Of a stretch of 64,000 nucleotides of DNA, positions 36,546-49,400 are shown piece after piece (within the stretch, counting starts at the first letter, position 1; every line of letters starts with the position of its first letter). This DNA comes from Lateolabrax maculatus. Its lineage: Eukaryota; Chordata; Actinopteri; Acropomatiformes; Lateolabracidae. The stretch covers positions 8,801,501 to 8,865,500 of the forward strand of contig CM062216.1 in NCBI GenBank assembly GCA_031216445.1, given 5' to 3'. The notes beneath the pieces were generated by a model, which saw nothing but the letters and a program-made list of their open reading frames with translations, was not told the DNA's origin and made no database searches. Made by a program: the position numbers and the translations under genes.

Positions 36546-37181
36546 AACAGGGATAATCCACCGAGTCGATTGGGCTGGTGCCTGGGTGGATTCATCCTGT
36601 CTTTCCTTTTTTTTTTTTTTTTATCAAATCAATTGATTGAGTGTGTGTGTGTTGAAATACGATCCAATTAATGCAATTACTTTATTTGCAAATAAGAAAA
36701 ATATTGGTATATAATATAATTGGTCTGCTGGCAGTGTCTGTGTCATAATGACGAGTCAGGTGGAGACGGTGGGGTTTGGGATAGCAGCAAGGCCAGCAGC
36801 TGGGTGTAAAAGTTTGTCAAGGTAAGACAGTGTTAAAAATATGCGAGGGAGCAATTTTTTTGTTTTTCATAAAACAAAATTAATTTATGTTACCATGCAA
36901 TACCCTCACTAAACATCATATGGGCTTGTGCCCATATAGCAAACTCTATATGGACACAAGCCCTAAGGCTACTATTTCAAAATTAAAGAATACATTTATT
37001 AACCAGAGTAGTCATATATGGTCTGTCTGTCTCTTTATAAAATGTTTAAGCCTTTAAAGCTGAGTAAATCCATAGAATGATATGTGTGTGTGCATGGAGA
37101 TTGATGGAAGAATCTGAAGGTTGTGATCATGGGCTGCAGCCTGTCCGTTTAAATCATGTTTAAGCTACTGGCGTTTCCAAC

Positions 37182-37386
37182 AGATAGTAGCCCGCTTAAA
37201 AGCTATGACTGAAAACCTGGATTGCAAGCAGTGGAATGCTGTGACTCATGGAGATACCAAATTGAAGGTCTTCCAAATCCAGTCAGCATGGACAATGCAT
37301 TGGTGCAATATGCAATACTTTTCCATGTCTTCATTCAACGACAGAGCTGCTATGATCAGTTAGTCGAGGGTGTGAAGTACTATGAG
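37182..37386 (+). pseudogene. Exon-like coding remnant with a frameshift, unidentified
   Basis: The stretch is preceded by 'tttccaacag' and followed by a GTAAGT donor, like a real internal exon. One frame reads 'IVARLKAMTENLDCKQWNAV' and a second frame takes over with 'GLPNPVSMDNALVQYAILFH', so a single indel near 37255 seems to have split one coding sequence. The composition looks protein-like. I do not recognise the protein; a domesticated-transposon or HECT-type origin is possible but not shown. Confidence 0.3.
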
Positions 37387-39018
37387 GTAAGTTTAGACCT
37401 GACTATAACTGTATTTGCATTCTAGTGTACAAAGGAATTGCTTGTGCATGATTTTATAGCTCACTGGAAGACAGTTCAGTCCTATTAAAAAATAAACAGT
37501 GTGAATTATCTTCAGACACTTATCTACACACAGTTTTTGGGAGTGTGACAGTCCAGCAATATCATCATTTGTACATTAACTTAGCATTTTTTAATTTGAA
37601 ATATATTTGTTAATCAAACAGATATGAAATAATTACATGTGAAGTTTGGAGTCACAAAGCTTTGGTACCATTAACAACTAACTAGGTTCTGGGTCTAACT
37701 TGGGTTACCTGTCTCAATCATAGCTTCAGAAAGTCCTTAAAGAGGATTACAGAAGGTTAGAGCTTCCGAGTCACACAGGAAAAGGGTTAACTAGCTAGGA
37801 AGGTAAGCTGATGGATAGTCTAGATTTAATATTTAGATTTAACATTTATTTTCATACATATAAACATATTGTGAACAACTGGTTGTTTTGCATGATTTTC
37901 TGTCTCAGTGTGAGGAAAATGAGATAAATATGAGGAAAGTTAGTTAAATATTCAAAACATATCAGCTAGAAAAATTGTAAAAATAATTTACATTTGGCGC
38001 CCTGTAGAAACAGAGCAACAAGACAGCAAAGTGCCCGGTTAAAGGCCTTTCCTTGACCTCGCTGATTTGAAAATTATTATTTATTTGGATTACAGAAATG
38101 TGCCAATCAGGTGACTTGTTGTAGAGCAGGGTAACCAATCAGCAGTCTTTGTGAGCTCACCTTGCTGTTCTGTCGGGAGATGCTGTGCTCAAATGCATAT
38201 TGTCGCAAGTATCTAAAATTTGGGTGATTTTATGTCACATATACATATTAATCTTTTTTTTTTTTATTCCCACACACTGTCATGTCACAGGGTTAGAGGC
38301 TCCTCCTGCTCTGATTGGTTGTTTTTGTTCAGGCAAGGTGGATTTTTGCAAATGCTATTAGGAGTAACCTGGCCTTCCAAGAGCAAGAGGAACCTGATTT
38401 TTTTCACAGATTATCTGTCTCAGGATATAGTGACACTTTCAGCAAGTATGACCTAAAGTTATTTTTATAGAAGTTACCTACCAAAAACAATTAATTTTTT
38501 TTGGCAAAGTATGCTGGTATAATGTATTTGCAAATGCATTAATGAACATTAATTCTGTTCATTATTTGATTATATTTTAATATTAAATCAATTAATAAAT
38601 ATGGCTATGAAATAAATAACAGGCAATAAATATATAAATAAATGTAAATATAAATATATGAATTAGTCAATTTAGATTAATAAATTAATAGGTTTTTATT
38701 TTTTTTTAAAATGCTTTTCATAGGACTAATTTTATTTATTTCAAGGGCTTTTCATTTCCTAATGCCTCATATACTTCCCAGTTCTTTTTATTTCCATCTC
38801 ATGTATTCAAATGAATGGGCCATGGTTATCTTACAGATTCAGATGAAAGCAACATGCACCAGAAGAGCACTGAATCACTGAATTTACAAGAAGGCCCAGA
38901 CATTTCTGGTGGATGGAAGGACAGTATGCTACATCATCGTTAATTGTTTATGTGCGTGCAACGTCTGACTCTGAGATGGTGATGTGGCAGCACCGACCGT
39001 CCCCCCCGGACAGGGATA

Positions 39019-39050
39019 GGGAAAGAGGAGTTGTGCAACTCCTCTTTCCC
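39019..39050. repeat. 32-bp near-perfect palindrome
   Basis: Two 15-bp arms (39019-39033 and 39036-39050) are exact reverse complements separated by 2 nt. The arm is purine-rich, 'gggaaagaggagttg'. Confidence 0.95.
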
Positions 39051-40490
39051 CAAATTCATAATGATAGCCTGTGTCCACTGTCTCTTAAATGATATCTGTG
39101 TAAAGTTAGTACATTCAGCCAATTAGGCCGTTAATGGGATGAAACGATTGTGTTTTTTTTAGAAAAAATAGCCTGCTGCCACAAGTTGCCATCCCAGACA
39201 TTGCTCGCGGGATTCCACTCATATAGCAGTGACCTCGTTGTACATCCAGCTGCAGTACTCTAGTCATTCTCTCCACGGAAAGTTTTTTATTTCAGATAAT
39301 CACAAAAATATCCTTCCATTTCTATTTTTGGTGCCTATTCTCCAGATAGTTTGCTTCTGAACTTGCTAATGAAACACAAAGTGAAAAACTCAGAGCACAT
39401 ATTTGTTGTACTCATATTTTCAATTTTTAAGAGCAACTGAATTATTTCTGAACATATCTGGGGGTTCTGTCTGGATGGATTGAAAAGAAGCAATTATATT
39501 ATTAAGGACAATTCAGTTTTTAAAATCACTGGCTAATTAGAAGAAACATTGAGCTCCTAATGCATTCATGTAATGTAAAGCCTCACAGACTCGAATGTTC
39601 CCTCATCACAAGTTGAAGTTCAGCTGTCACTGAATGAACTGCTGAAGTGACAAACAAAATAATATGGATGACATGAGCTGAAGTGGCATCTCTTCGTCTC
39701 CTGTGTTGTTCCTGCCTGTGACACAACATCAGCCTGTGTGACTGTAATTCTCCTGATGGGACTGTAGAGACCCCCTGCTCTCCACCCCTCAAAATCAATC
39801 ACAGATATCATATGTCAATACTCAATGTTCCAAGGGTGGGAAGTCTTGTATTTCTCTATGTTTTTGGAGCCCAAAGAAAAGACACAAGAGACTCAATTCA
39901 ATATGCATTTCTCATTTATTTTTGTAGGAAAATAGGTCTTTTCACATGCAAATCAAACGTATTCATTGAAGAATATGAAAAAAATCTTTGCCAGGGGATA
40001 CCAGAATGGCACTCAAAGAATGTGAGAATGAATTGCATTATACAAAAGGTATAGAAAAACACACATATGCATGTATGAATCATAATTTGTACTGGTAATA
40101 CCACAGGTTTTATTGTCACACCCCACATGCGTGACAAAGAGAAACATGTAGGGACACAACACAGCCTCACTAGAGTCTTTCTTCTGAGCACAGACATTGT
40201 TTTACAGAGAGAGACAGATGCTGAGGGTGGACATTGTGGTATCCCTGATGAATAGACCCACAAAAGACTTCATTTGATACAACTGGTTTTAATTCTCTGT
40301 CTGTGTTGATACACAGTTCTGAGATAAATCACAAAGGAATAAGTCTTCATGTGGGCATAGTTCCAACATTGTTGTGACCAGTTATGCTTTACTGGTTAAC
40401 AGCTGCACCACACCTTCATTATCGTCATTAAACCCTTACTTAAAAAAAAGCCATTTCTATCCAGTGAGCACATGTTATTTATATCTTATG

Positions 40491-41220
40491 TTCTTTCTTT
40501 CTCAGTCACTCAATAGAGAAAAGAGAACAGGGTCAGACAAATACATAAATGTGCCACAGGGTAAGGCTTTCGATCTGGATAGCTGCCCAAATTTCTTTCT
40601 TTCCCCTAAAAACAGACAAGTCTGTGCCACAAAATCTAGAGTAGTTTTGGAGATGTACGGCCAAGCTGCCAGTCATGCAGACTGTGAGCAGATGGGTTCT
40701 CTGAGTACCCCCTTGGCACCTCCTCAAAACTGCCCTTCTTCACTCTCTGAAGCACGCCCTCCTCTGACAGGAAGTCGCCCTCTAGTGGCCTCAGCTGGCT
40801 CCAACTGCAAAGCATCACCAGCTGCCTGTTATCCATTTATACGTATGTTTGTTTCCTTCTCTTCAACAAAGAGCAGTAAATACTTTAGCTGAGAAACTTT
40901 GCTCTCTGGGGAAGAATTTAATTAGGGCTGATTGGGCTTCAGGGGAGGAGACTGACAGTGGCTTATTGGGAGGGAGGCGTCACTAGAGCCAGTGCCAGTA
41001 ACTGCTCTGGGGAGCAGCTGACTGGAGTACTTCTTGTTACTTATGACTGTTGCTGGCTGGCTTGTTGAACAGACTTGTTGAGCCAAGTGGTAAACGACCA
41101 ATTCAGAAAAACTCTTTGTACTCGAACAACCTGTTGTATTGTACACTGTGTTTATCTGAAGGAAGCCAGGTCAAATGTCCAGCTACACAACTTCCCATGG
41201 GTGACTGTTTGATCATTTAG
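40491..41220. other. Outer part of the right flank shared with units 1 and 2
   Basis: Aligns with about 9750-10170 of unit 1 ('gagcagatggg', 'ccccttggcacctcctcaaaactgccc', 'ctgaaggaagccaggtca'). Similarity fades by about 41220, which marks the right limit of the duplicated segment. No gene is seen. Confidence 0.55.
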
Positions 41221-43215
41221 TTTGCTATTTACTTAGAAAGACTGAGATCTTTCAAAAGGGATTAGTTAAATCAAGAGCATAAGATGCCATCTTTTCAGAT
41301 TTGCTCCCCTCCCCAGTTTACCGTCATGGAATTAGTAATCACCTAAAACTCCTGCTTGTTTGGAAACTGTGGGACAAAGCTAAGTGTGGTTAATTTGGCA
41401 ATTTATGTCCTTTCCCCAACTGATTCATCAGCCAGTTTCTCTACGCACAGCTGTTCAGCAGATCTGACAACAATGTTGGAAAAGGAGTAACACCGTTCAT
41501 AAAAACACCACCCAGGGGGTTGCTAAATACATTAAATACTAATACTGTAAGATACAAGAAAAAGTCTGTCTTTTTTTCACTTCACATTATTAAGTCACTG
41601 TAGCCGACATATTATAAAAATATACTATGTCATATTTCACATTTTTTACAATTGGAAGGCAATGTAAAACACAATAGCCATAAATATCCATACAACTAAT
41701 TCATTTTTAAGAGAACTTGCCTTTTTTATTTTATAAAAAAACGTATTGTTTTCATACAAAACACTGGCTCAAACATAAAAATGTACTCATTCTCGAGTTT
41801 TCCATTTTGAATCCCATTCCAAAACGCAATACACATACTGCAATACAAAAAACAAGCGCCTTTTACAAAAGGGTTGGTGTCATGTAGGCATTTTTCCGTG
41901 ACTGGAGTAGCATGGCCACAGTATTCCAAAGCTACAAACAACCAGGCTGGTTGGCTTGGCAGCATAGCATAAAATCTTGGCACTGATACTTGCATCACAC
42001 AAACAGTGTTTGGTCTCACGATATTACAGTAATGGCTTTAAACCTTTTCCATTACAATGTGGTGATATGCAGCCTTGTGCATCTAACACTGAACTTGTAG
42101 CGCTGGGAAGACTTAACTGACACAAGGTTTGTAAATAGATAAGGAACACTAGAGCTGGTTAAGGTGTTACTGGATGCAGGTAGCTTGGCAACTGCTGTCT
42201 ACTCCTCAACAAAGGAAGCCCTGTAGAAGATACCACCAGAGGGCAGTCAACTACAAGGCAGATGGAACAGTGGAGTGGCGCTGCTCAGCCTTGTTTAATA
42301 ACCATGAAGAGCCAGAGAAAGAATTGCTTATGCACCGTGTTAAAAAGAACATTTTTTTCTCAGGAAATTTCAGATGTAGACTGGATAAAAAGCCACCTGC
42401 TGTACTCATAGGTTTCTGAGCAGCAGATGGTGTAGCACACTTATTTAAAAAACACGTTATACATGTACAAACACACTGTCAAATGCAAAGTCACAGCAGC
42501 ATAACACTGTGATCGATACTGGAGAGAAAGCAGACAAAACATGACTGACAGGACACTGCCTTCAGGAATGTGATGTTCTCATTGTATTATAAAGTCACTG
42601 CTTTAGGCGCTGCCTTTTAATTATGTTTCATTTTATTGCATTTATGTTACGACGTTCATACCTATAGCTTGCCATAGCATAGTGATGACATGGCCTCCCT
42701 TTGCCTTTGTATTATGATGATACTTGGTTTTGATGTCATTGTATTTTGAAGTCCCAAGAATTAGGATGCCAGTGTATTAATGGAGACGTGTCTTTGCGGA
42801 GGAGTGACCAGAAAATGAGCTAAGCCAAATCTGGGATCAATCTGATTTGCAACAGAACTCATTATCATTCAGTAATTTTCCAAAGTTCAAATCCCTAAGA
42901 AAGGATGAACGGGAAGACATCAGAGGTCAATAATCTGCTTTAGGACTTGAGGAGAACGAGACATGTAAACGACAGACTGTAGCCTATTACAGTTTGTGTT
43001 GGTGTGATGTTTCAAGTTAGACAGTGATAGCCCAGACAAAACAAATTGTCAGCTGCAAAATCACATTTTTTTTTACACACAAACACACACCTTCTCCAGC
43101 TTGCAGGATTCTTTAAGGCACACTGGTGTTTAAATATCCAAGGAAGATTACAACAGCCCACCCTCCAATCTTGTTAATATATACATGGTTTCAATACATG
43201 TCACTGTTTCTGTGG
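41221..43215 (-). other. Probable 3' untranslated region and downstream flank of gjc1
   Basis: No coding gene. On the minus strand, downstream of the gjc1 stop, AATAAA motifs occur at 42637-42632 and 41730-41725. Either could end the transcript, giving a 3' UTR of about 0.6 or 1.5 kb. Nothing else is recognised. Confidence 0.4.
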
Positions 43216-44673
43216 TTAAATCCATACAGAGGGCTTGCCCTCTCCTGATTTGCTGCTGCTGCTGTTGCTGCTGCTGCCTCCTCCACTGCTGCCTCCTTTC
43301 CCATGCTTGAATCTGTGCTTGCGCTCTTTCTGAGGCTGAGGCTGTGGCTGAGGTTGGGTCTGGATGATGTTACTTTGGGGCTTGTCGTCCTGGTTGACCC
43401 CAAGCTGCTCCTCTGCCCGGTGCTGCTGGCTGTAGGCCTGTATGGCCGCCTCCAGTTGCTCGTGAGCTTGCTGGATCATGTCTTTGTTCAAAGCCACACG
43501 GGCCTCCCCTCCAGTGGGAAAGTTATCCTCATTGCTACCAAATTGCTGTTGCTCCTCTTGGGCAATGTTTGCCCGGTTCTGCTTGCATGCCATCTTAGAG
43601 TTGCTAAGGTCTGTGTAGGGCATTTGCTCTGGCTTTACCACAATGTTGTAGCCAGGTGGAGCTGATGGGGTGTTCCACGAGAAAGGGTAACCTACGTAAT
43701 CGGCAGCCCCATCTCCACCCACCCCTCCTTCAGAACCTGCCTCAGGCCCTGGCCCCCCTACTGAGCCCTCCACACCCCCATTGGTGCCCAGCAAGCCCAA
43801 CTGGTATTCATCCTCCTGAGGTGGGCATCGCCGACGGCGAAGAATGTCACAGATGGAACCAATCCCCAAATGGAGCATCTCCCAAACGTTGAGCGTGAGG
43901 CAAAGGACAGTTACACCATACATGATGCGCAGAAAGATGGTCTTCTCTGTAGGCCGCGACACAAAGCAGTCTACGCTGTGGGGACAAGGTTTCCCCGAGC
44001 ACACGAACACGGGCATCACACGGAACCCATACAGCAAATACTGGCCAGCAAGGAAGCCAGCTTCTAGCACTGTACGAGTCACCAGCTGCAAAACGTAGAC
44101 CCGCATCAGCCCCTCATCTTGGATACGCTTGCGCCCATCATGCCGGACTTTGGGTCTCGGTGTGGGTTGCAGTGGATCCCGCGGCCTTTTAGGGGGATCA
44201 ATCTCTGGCACCTCATAGATCATGGGATCATCCTCCTGGTCCTCCTCAGTCTCCTCAATGCCCCGGTGCTGCCGCGCTCCAAAGCACATTTTCCTGGGCT
44301 TCCTGTGCGTGTAGCCCCCTCCTCCTGTTCTAACTGCAGCAGTACCGCCTCCTCCTTTGGCTTCATCTAATCGTGCGATCTTGTTGACAGCATAGCCCAT
44401 GTACATTAGAGAAGGCATTGCCACCAAGATAATCTGGAAAACCCAGAAGCGGACATGAGATAGAGGGGCGAAGGCGTCGTAGCAGACATTCTCGCAGCCC
44501 GGCTGGCCCGAGTTGCAGACAAACTTGCTCTGTTCGTCATAGTAGATAGACTCTCCCCCAACGGCAGTGAGAACGATGCGGAAGACGATGAGCACGGTGA
44601 GCCACAGCTTCCCCACGAAGGTGGAGTGGTTGTGGATCTCCTCCAGCAGCCGCGTGAGGAAGCTCCAGCTCAT
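43216..44673 (-). CDS. gjc1: Connexin-45 type gap junction gamma-1 protein
   Basis: A single uninterrupted coding exon of 485 residues, usual for vertebrate connexins. The N-terminus MSWSFLTRLLEEIHNHST is the connexin-45/47 group signature. Four membrane segments lie at about 20-42, 76-98, 191-215 and 246-268. Extracellular loop 1 has Cys53, Cys60 and Cys64 (CX6CX3C). Loop 2 has Cys225, Cys230 and Cys236 (CX4CX5C). The C-terminal tail has the 'YPFSWNTPSAPPGYN' block and ends SVWI, a PDZ-ligand-type end shared with mammalian connexin 45, which separates it from connexin 47. Six subunits form a hemichannel in the plasma membrane that docks with a neighbouring cell. The protein is about 90 residues longer than human connexin 45, through Gly-rich additions in the cytoplasmic loop (about 106-120) and tail (about 295-320) and a QP repeat plus Gly/Ser run near the end. 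Confidence 0.96.
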   Translation of the reverse strand: MSWSFLTRLLEEIHNHSTFVGKLWLTVLIVFRIVLTAVGGESIYYDEQSKFVCNSGQPGCENVCYDAFAPLSHVRFWVFQIILVAMPSLMYMGYAVNKIARLDEAKGGGGTAAVRTGGGGYTHRKPRKMCFGARQHRGIEETEEDQEDDPMIYEVPEIDPPKRPRDPLQPTPRPKVRHDGRKRIQDEGLMRVYVLQLVTRTVLEAGFLAGQYLLYGFRVMPVFVCSGKPCPHSVDCFVSRPTEKTIFLRIMYGVTVLCLTLNVWEMLHLGIGSICDILRRRRCPPQEDEYQLGLLGTNGGVEGSVGGPGPEAGSEGGVGGDGAADYVGYPFSWNTPSAPPGYNIVVKPEQMPYTDLSNSKMACKQNRANIAQEEQQQFGSNEDNFPTGGEARVALNKDMIQQAHEQLEAAIQAYSQQHRAEEQLGVNQDDKPQSNIIQTQPQPQPQPQKERKHRFKHGKGGSSGGGSSSNSSSSKSGEGKPSVWI

Positions 44674-45347
44674 GGTGTCGCTGGACAGTGGGGCAGACAG
44701 TGTCCCTCTCTCACCTGTTCACAGACTCTGGAGAAAGTAAAGGAGGAGGAAAGGGGAAGACAAGAGGGAGAAAAGGGAAGACAGAGTTCACAATAAATGC
44801 AAATTTCAAAATGTGATCGATGTAAGTAGTAAGATTTGAGCCAAGTCTTCTAGTAATATGTTTATCTCTATGGAAATTGTATTAGTTCTGCAAGTTCGGT
44901 GGCAAGATCAGAAAAGGGGTGACAAAATAATTGCCTTGATTAAAATAAGTGTTCCTCTCTGAGCTCAGGCAATCAATACTGTATATCCTTAGTGTGATCT
45001 GTTGCTTTTCGCAGCAGAAATACACACGCACCGAATCCAGAGCTCAGTGCCACAGTGAAGTTGCTGTCAAGTTCAGGCTTTTTAGGGAATGAGAAGACCA
45101 AACAGGGTGGAAAGAGGATATTGGTATTAAAAAATACCATCAAGCGGCACTGAGAAGGAGGCGAAATAATCCAAATAGGGAATTTGCTATCATCAAATAC
45201 ACACACAGTTTATTTAACAGCCTATCTCTTTTTGAAGAAATAAATCCTCTTAGTGAGCCTTCTTCTGTATGAGGTGCAGTTTTCAGGATAGTATTAACTT
45301 GACTGGTTTGTTCTGGTTTGGAGGTAAATGGCATTGTGCTGTGCTAT

Positions 45348-45416
<69 letters not shown>

Positions 45417-46400
45417 GTGAGCGTGCGTGTGTGTGCATTTGAGCACAGTTTAGGAAGAGGGACATGTTGCCTATGTAGGTTAGGTCTGGGCTCCAGGCAG
45501 TCCATCCAAACCAGCAGAATCAGCAGGTGGCCGGGCACAAACCATTGGAGCGGGGAGTCAGACAGCAGACCCACATTAACTCAGGCAGTGGAGCTGAACC
45601 CAAACACTGCTGTCCCTCAGGGCGGCTTTGGGGGATGAGTATGACACCTCCACAGAACTTTTCCCCCTTATGAAGCTGCAATAGCGCATGTCTTATTGTC
45701 AGCTAGACTGAGAGGAAAATCCAACCATGAATACTAGCTTAGTTTAGGGTTTAAAGGGCTTTCAGGGACGATATCCTTACCAAGCAGGTTGAGAGCTTAG
45801 TCGGAGCGAGCTGGAGCTGGAGCGTGAGGGAAAATTTAGCTGGAGGAGACAAGCTCCCAGCCCTCTGCTTTGTCTCTCCAGTAGGAGCAGAGAGGGTGGG
45901 AATGTTTTGTAGAAGGCTTGCGATGAAACATGTCATATTGACCACTCTGACCATATAAGGACATGCCTGGGACACAGGAGGTAGGAATCCTTTGTGTGTA
46001 CATACACACTCCAGTACGCATATTATTGACATACAGTAAGAGGCCTAAACTGCATACAATCCTGCAATCAGACTAAGCACTCAAGTCCATGAGAGAGTGT
46101 TGGCTGTGAGCGTCCGACGTGTATGAGTAAGCAGCAAATGGCCGGAGCGGAGCGAGAGGTTGCCATAAGCACACAGAGTCATAGCGGTGTCCTTCCGTGG
46201 TCGAGCTCTTTTTGACTTTTCCCGCATTACATCATTGCATTTCTTTACATAATTCTTACTGCGCTACACAGTTGTCCTTTAGATAATAATATCCAGATTC
46301 ACTCACGACAAACAGCTGGCTGCAAAGGTCAGACTGCTTTGACTGAATATAGCCTAATGGGAAGGCTATTCTGCTGTTGAATGTTTTGGGGCATTCATGC
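44674..46400 (-). promoter_or_regulatory. gjc1 5' flank, with possible 5' UTR acceptor
   Basis: Read on the minus strand, a pyrimidine-rich stretch ending 'ctttctccag' (about 44755-44738) precedes the ATG by about 65 nt. It is a plausible splice acceptor for an upstream non-coding exon, as known for connexin genes. A GC-richer stretch at about 46090-46200 could hold a first exon or promoter. Neither is proven. A long TG tract separates them. Confidence 0.3.
45351..45414. repeat. (TG)32 microsatellite
   Basis: An uninterrupted 64-bp TG tract, the longest pure dinucleotide tract in the window, lies about 0.7 kb upstream of the gjc1 start codon. Confidence 0.97.
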
Positions 46401-49400
46401 AGTCATTTTTGTAATGTCTTCCTTTTATAGAAGCATATTTAGTTACAATTTTGCGTATCATAGCCACTTGAGTAATAAGCGTGTCTGTGTATATATTGCC
46501 TGCTGTGTTACATTCCCCTCAAATTTATTGGCTGGTATTAGTTTGTGAATCTTTTGTCTGATTTCTGCCTTCAGAGTTTTTTGGATGTGCTCTCTACAGC
46601 TCTCTGGCTGTATTCATATTAAGAGTAAAATGTTTTTCATCTTAACTTCGAATCATAAAGTTTTCTGTATGTTATGTCTATATGTTCCACCTGATGATCT
46701 TTACACTGAGTGAAATGTTCAAACCCAGGTTTTCATGTTTTTGTGGATGCAACACTGTTGCAATATTTTAGATGTCATGTGCATCTCCTCAAATTCATCA
46801 CTTTTGGAAACTTTGGGATATCCATTAGCATTTAGAAGATCTGTGGACTTGAACAATGTTTTGCTGCACAGCAAGAATTGTTAATGATTGATATGTTTTT
46901 ATTTTCATAATGTTGCTTGAGTATTTAATGCACTTTCGTAGCTGGAGACCCAGCTTAAACATTCACATGACATAGAGGAACTTCCATGTGTCCTTTGATG
47001 AAGCCTTGTATTTACTTTGTATAGTTCCCAGGTAGTTTGTGCACCAGGAGAGACGCTCCAGCCCAGGTCCACTGCTGCCTGGGTTTAATACTTCTCTGCT
47101 ACCTCCGCTACCTCAGCCACATATAACCTGGCATTTTGCTTTCTCATCCAATTTATGTCTGCAGGAGCTAGTGGGGCAGTTAGGGGTAAGAAGCTGACTC
47201 TGTGCATTAAGTTACTGAGGTGAGTCAGCCTCCTGAATAGTACTGCACAGACACAGCAGGCAGGCTTTCTGTCTGTTACTCTGATGTAAACGATGAAGAG
47301 CAAATTGGTGCAAATAATGTCACACGTGAAAACAAAAAAGTACACCAGACTTTGGTTCTAAAGTCGGAAAAGGAAACAAATGCAAGGAAAAAAATATAAT
47401 AGGAGACTAGTAATGTGTTTTGAAAGGGAATAACTTTCAGGATCAATGGCTCTCTAGCCATCAGCCCGAAAGGTCAAGACTGTGTAATCACGGGTCATCA
47501 AACTATCGGTCTCTCTGATACATCTGATCCCATGTCAGAGCTCATAGCCCTACCAGAACAGTACAAGGTCAACAATCAACAAGATTAGTTCCTAAGGGGT
47601 AAACTCTCCACATCATGACCTCACGCACGGATTCAAACAGACAGTTACAATTACAGTTAGCGTCACTGGAAGGATCCCCTCAGTCACTGGCTTTCATCCC
47701 TCGGGATCTACAGAGACTCACATCCAAATTTAGTACACAGACAGACTCACAGACGCCGGTCAAACACGTACCCACTCACACACACACACACACATGCAAC
47801 AGCCTAAAAAAGCGTGCTAAGTAGAGCCACAATGTCCCTGTACACAAACACATGATGGCTTTGAGGAAGAAGGCATTGGGGTGAGCTGAGGTGCTCCTTA
47901 TTCACAGTAGTGACTCATCATGTGGACACAACGCTCCAGCTGGATGGCCCCGGGCTTGGGAGGGACACTAGGGGAATGAGCCCACCACGGGACAAACCCA
48001 ACCCGCGCGGTGGACCTCGACAGGTGGAGGACGGCTGAAATTGTGTAATAGGGAGATGTGCTATAACTGCATGCATCATCGAGGGGAGTTCTGTGCAGCA
48101 ACAGATGAAGGTAAAGGTGTGCCAAGTCGTGGTTTCTGTATATCACATTTCAGCAACACCATCAGTTACCTCCCCTTTACTTGAAAAATACTAACTTGGC
48201 CTTTTTTAGGCACAAATGGTGTATCTAAACATTAAACATAACATGTAAGTTGTGTGTCTCTTCATGTTGGACTGTTTGCTGGACTGTTTGCTGGACTGTT
48301 AATAAACTGCACTTTTAATAAAGGGGAGTTAAACATTAAAAATCATCTCTCTGTCTCTAAACTGTGTGTGTACATATTACATATTCCTGCTTGGCTTTGA
48401 AAGGCACATTCATATTAATAAACACAGACCGAGGGCAGTTTGGATAATGAACATAATGTAAATGGAAGAAAAAAGCCCTAACGAGTGTATGTAAGATTTA
48501 TTAGCCTCTGGACGAACTTTAATCAAATGAAGCATACTAACTTGTACACAAATGAAACTCATTAAACTGCTTCGTCAAATTATTATTGTACATAATATCA
48601 ATTAATGTATTGCGTGAATGCAGATAATATTTAGTTAATGGATCATTTCCTTGTTATTTTTAGTATTATTTTGTCTCTGCTTCCCTGCTAACCTTATGCA
48701 GTACTCATTCATTGGCAACCATCCGTACAGATGCGGCAGCCGCTGCCCATCCGTCGGCTCACAGCACAGATGTACTTTTCCCCCCTGCAGAATATGAACG
48801 TCTATACAGACTACGGTAAACATTTCCTCAGTTTGCTTCATCCTCACGCTAATTATCAAATAGATCTTTTTTTAGTGTTTTTAAAGTGATTGTAAAAGAT
48901 CTTATGGCAGATTTAGTCATCCAAGATTGATTCAGCCCTGATGCTGCTGATCTGCTGCTTATAAAACACTCCTAATTTTTACTTAACACTTTTATGAGAT
49001 TATGATTGCATCTTTCTGGACAGTGCTGCTTAATGGGGTTTGTCTGCAACTTTTAAAGATTTTCCCTGAAGTCTCTCACTTGAAAAAGATTGTCTCCATC
49101 ATCACGATGGCACAAAGCATCCCCTTACATGACCACTGACTGTATTAAGTCCTTCAGCATTCAATAAAAAAAAATAAAAAAAGAGCAGTAGCATTATCCA
49201 AAGTTAGTGCTTCAAGTACAAAACAGATTCTCATGTTCGTATTACACATTCTTATTCAATTTCCACTAATGTCATGAATTAAAAAAATTAAATATTTTTA
49301 AACTCTGTGTGGTGTGTTATGATTTGTTTTGTCATACTTTACATACTTGTTCGTTTACCAGTCTCATGTGAAGTGGTGCCTAATGCAAATGTATTACAAT

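Larger units (their letters stand above)
36546..40490. other. Insertion of about 4 kb splitting the right flank of unit 3
   Basis: Sequence on the two sides (up to about 36545, and from about 40500) corresponds to 9445 and about 9750 of unit 1, which are only about 300 bp apart there. The inserted DNA is AT-rich and contains an exon-like frameshifted coding remnant (37182-37386) and a 32-bp palindrome (39019-39050). I see no intact gene, no clear terminal repeats and no target-site duplication. Confidence 0.5.

Noticed and set aside
40374..40892. 172-codon open frame on the + strand
   Set aside because: It lies in flank sequence that is shared with unit 1, where the frame is interrupted. No protein features or splice context were found.
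43303..44370. Several + strand open frames opposite gjc1
   Set aside because: They are antisense shadows of the GC-rich gjc1 coding exon.
46090..46200. GC-richer block as the gjc1 promoter
   Set aside because: Placement is plausible but no TATA, donor site or transcript evidence can be read with confidence, so it is mentioned only as a possibility.
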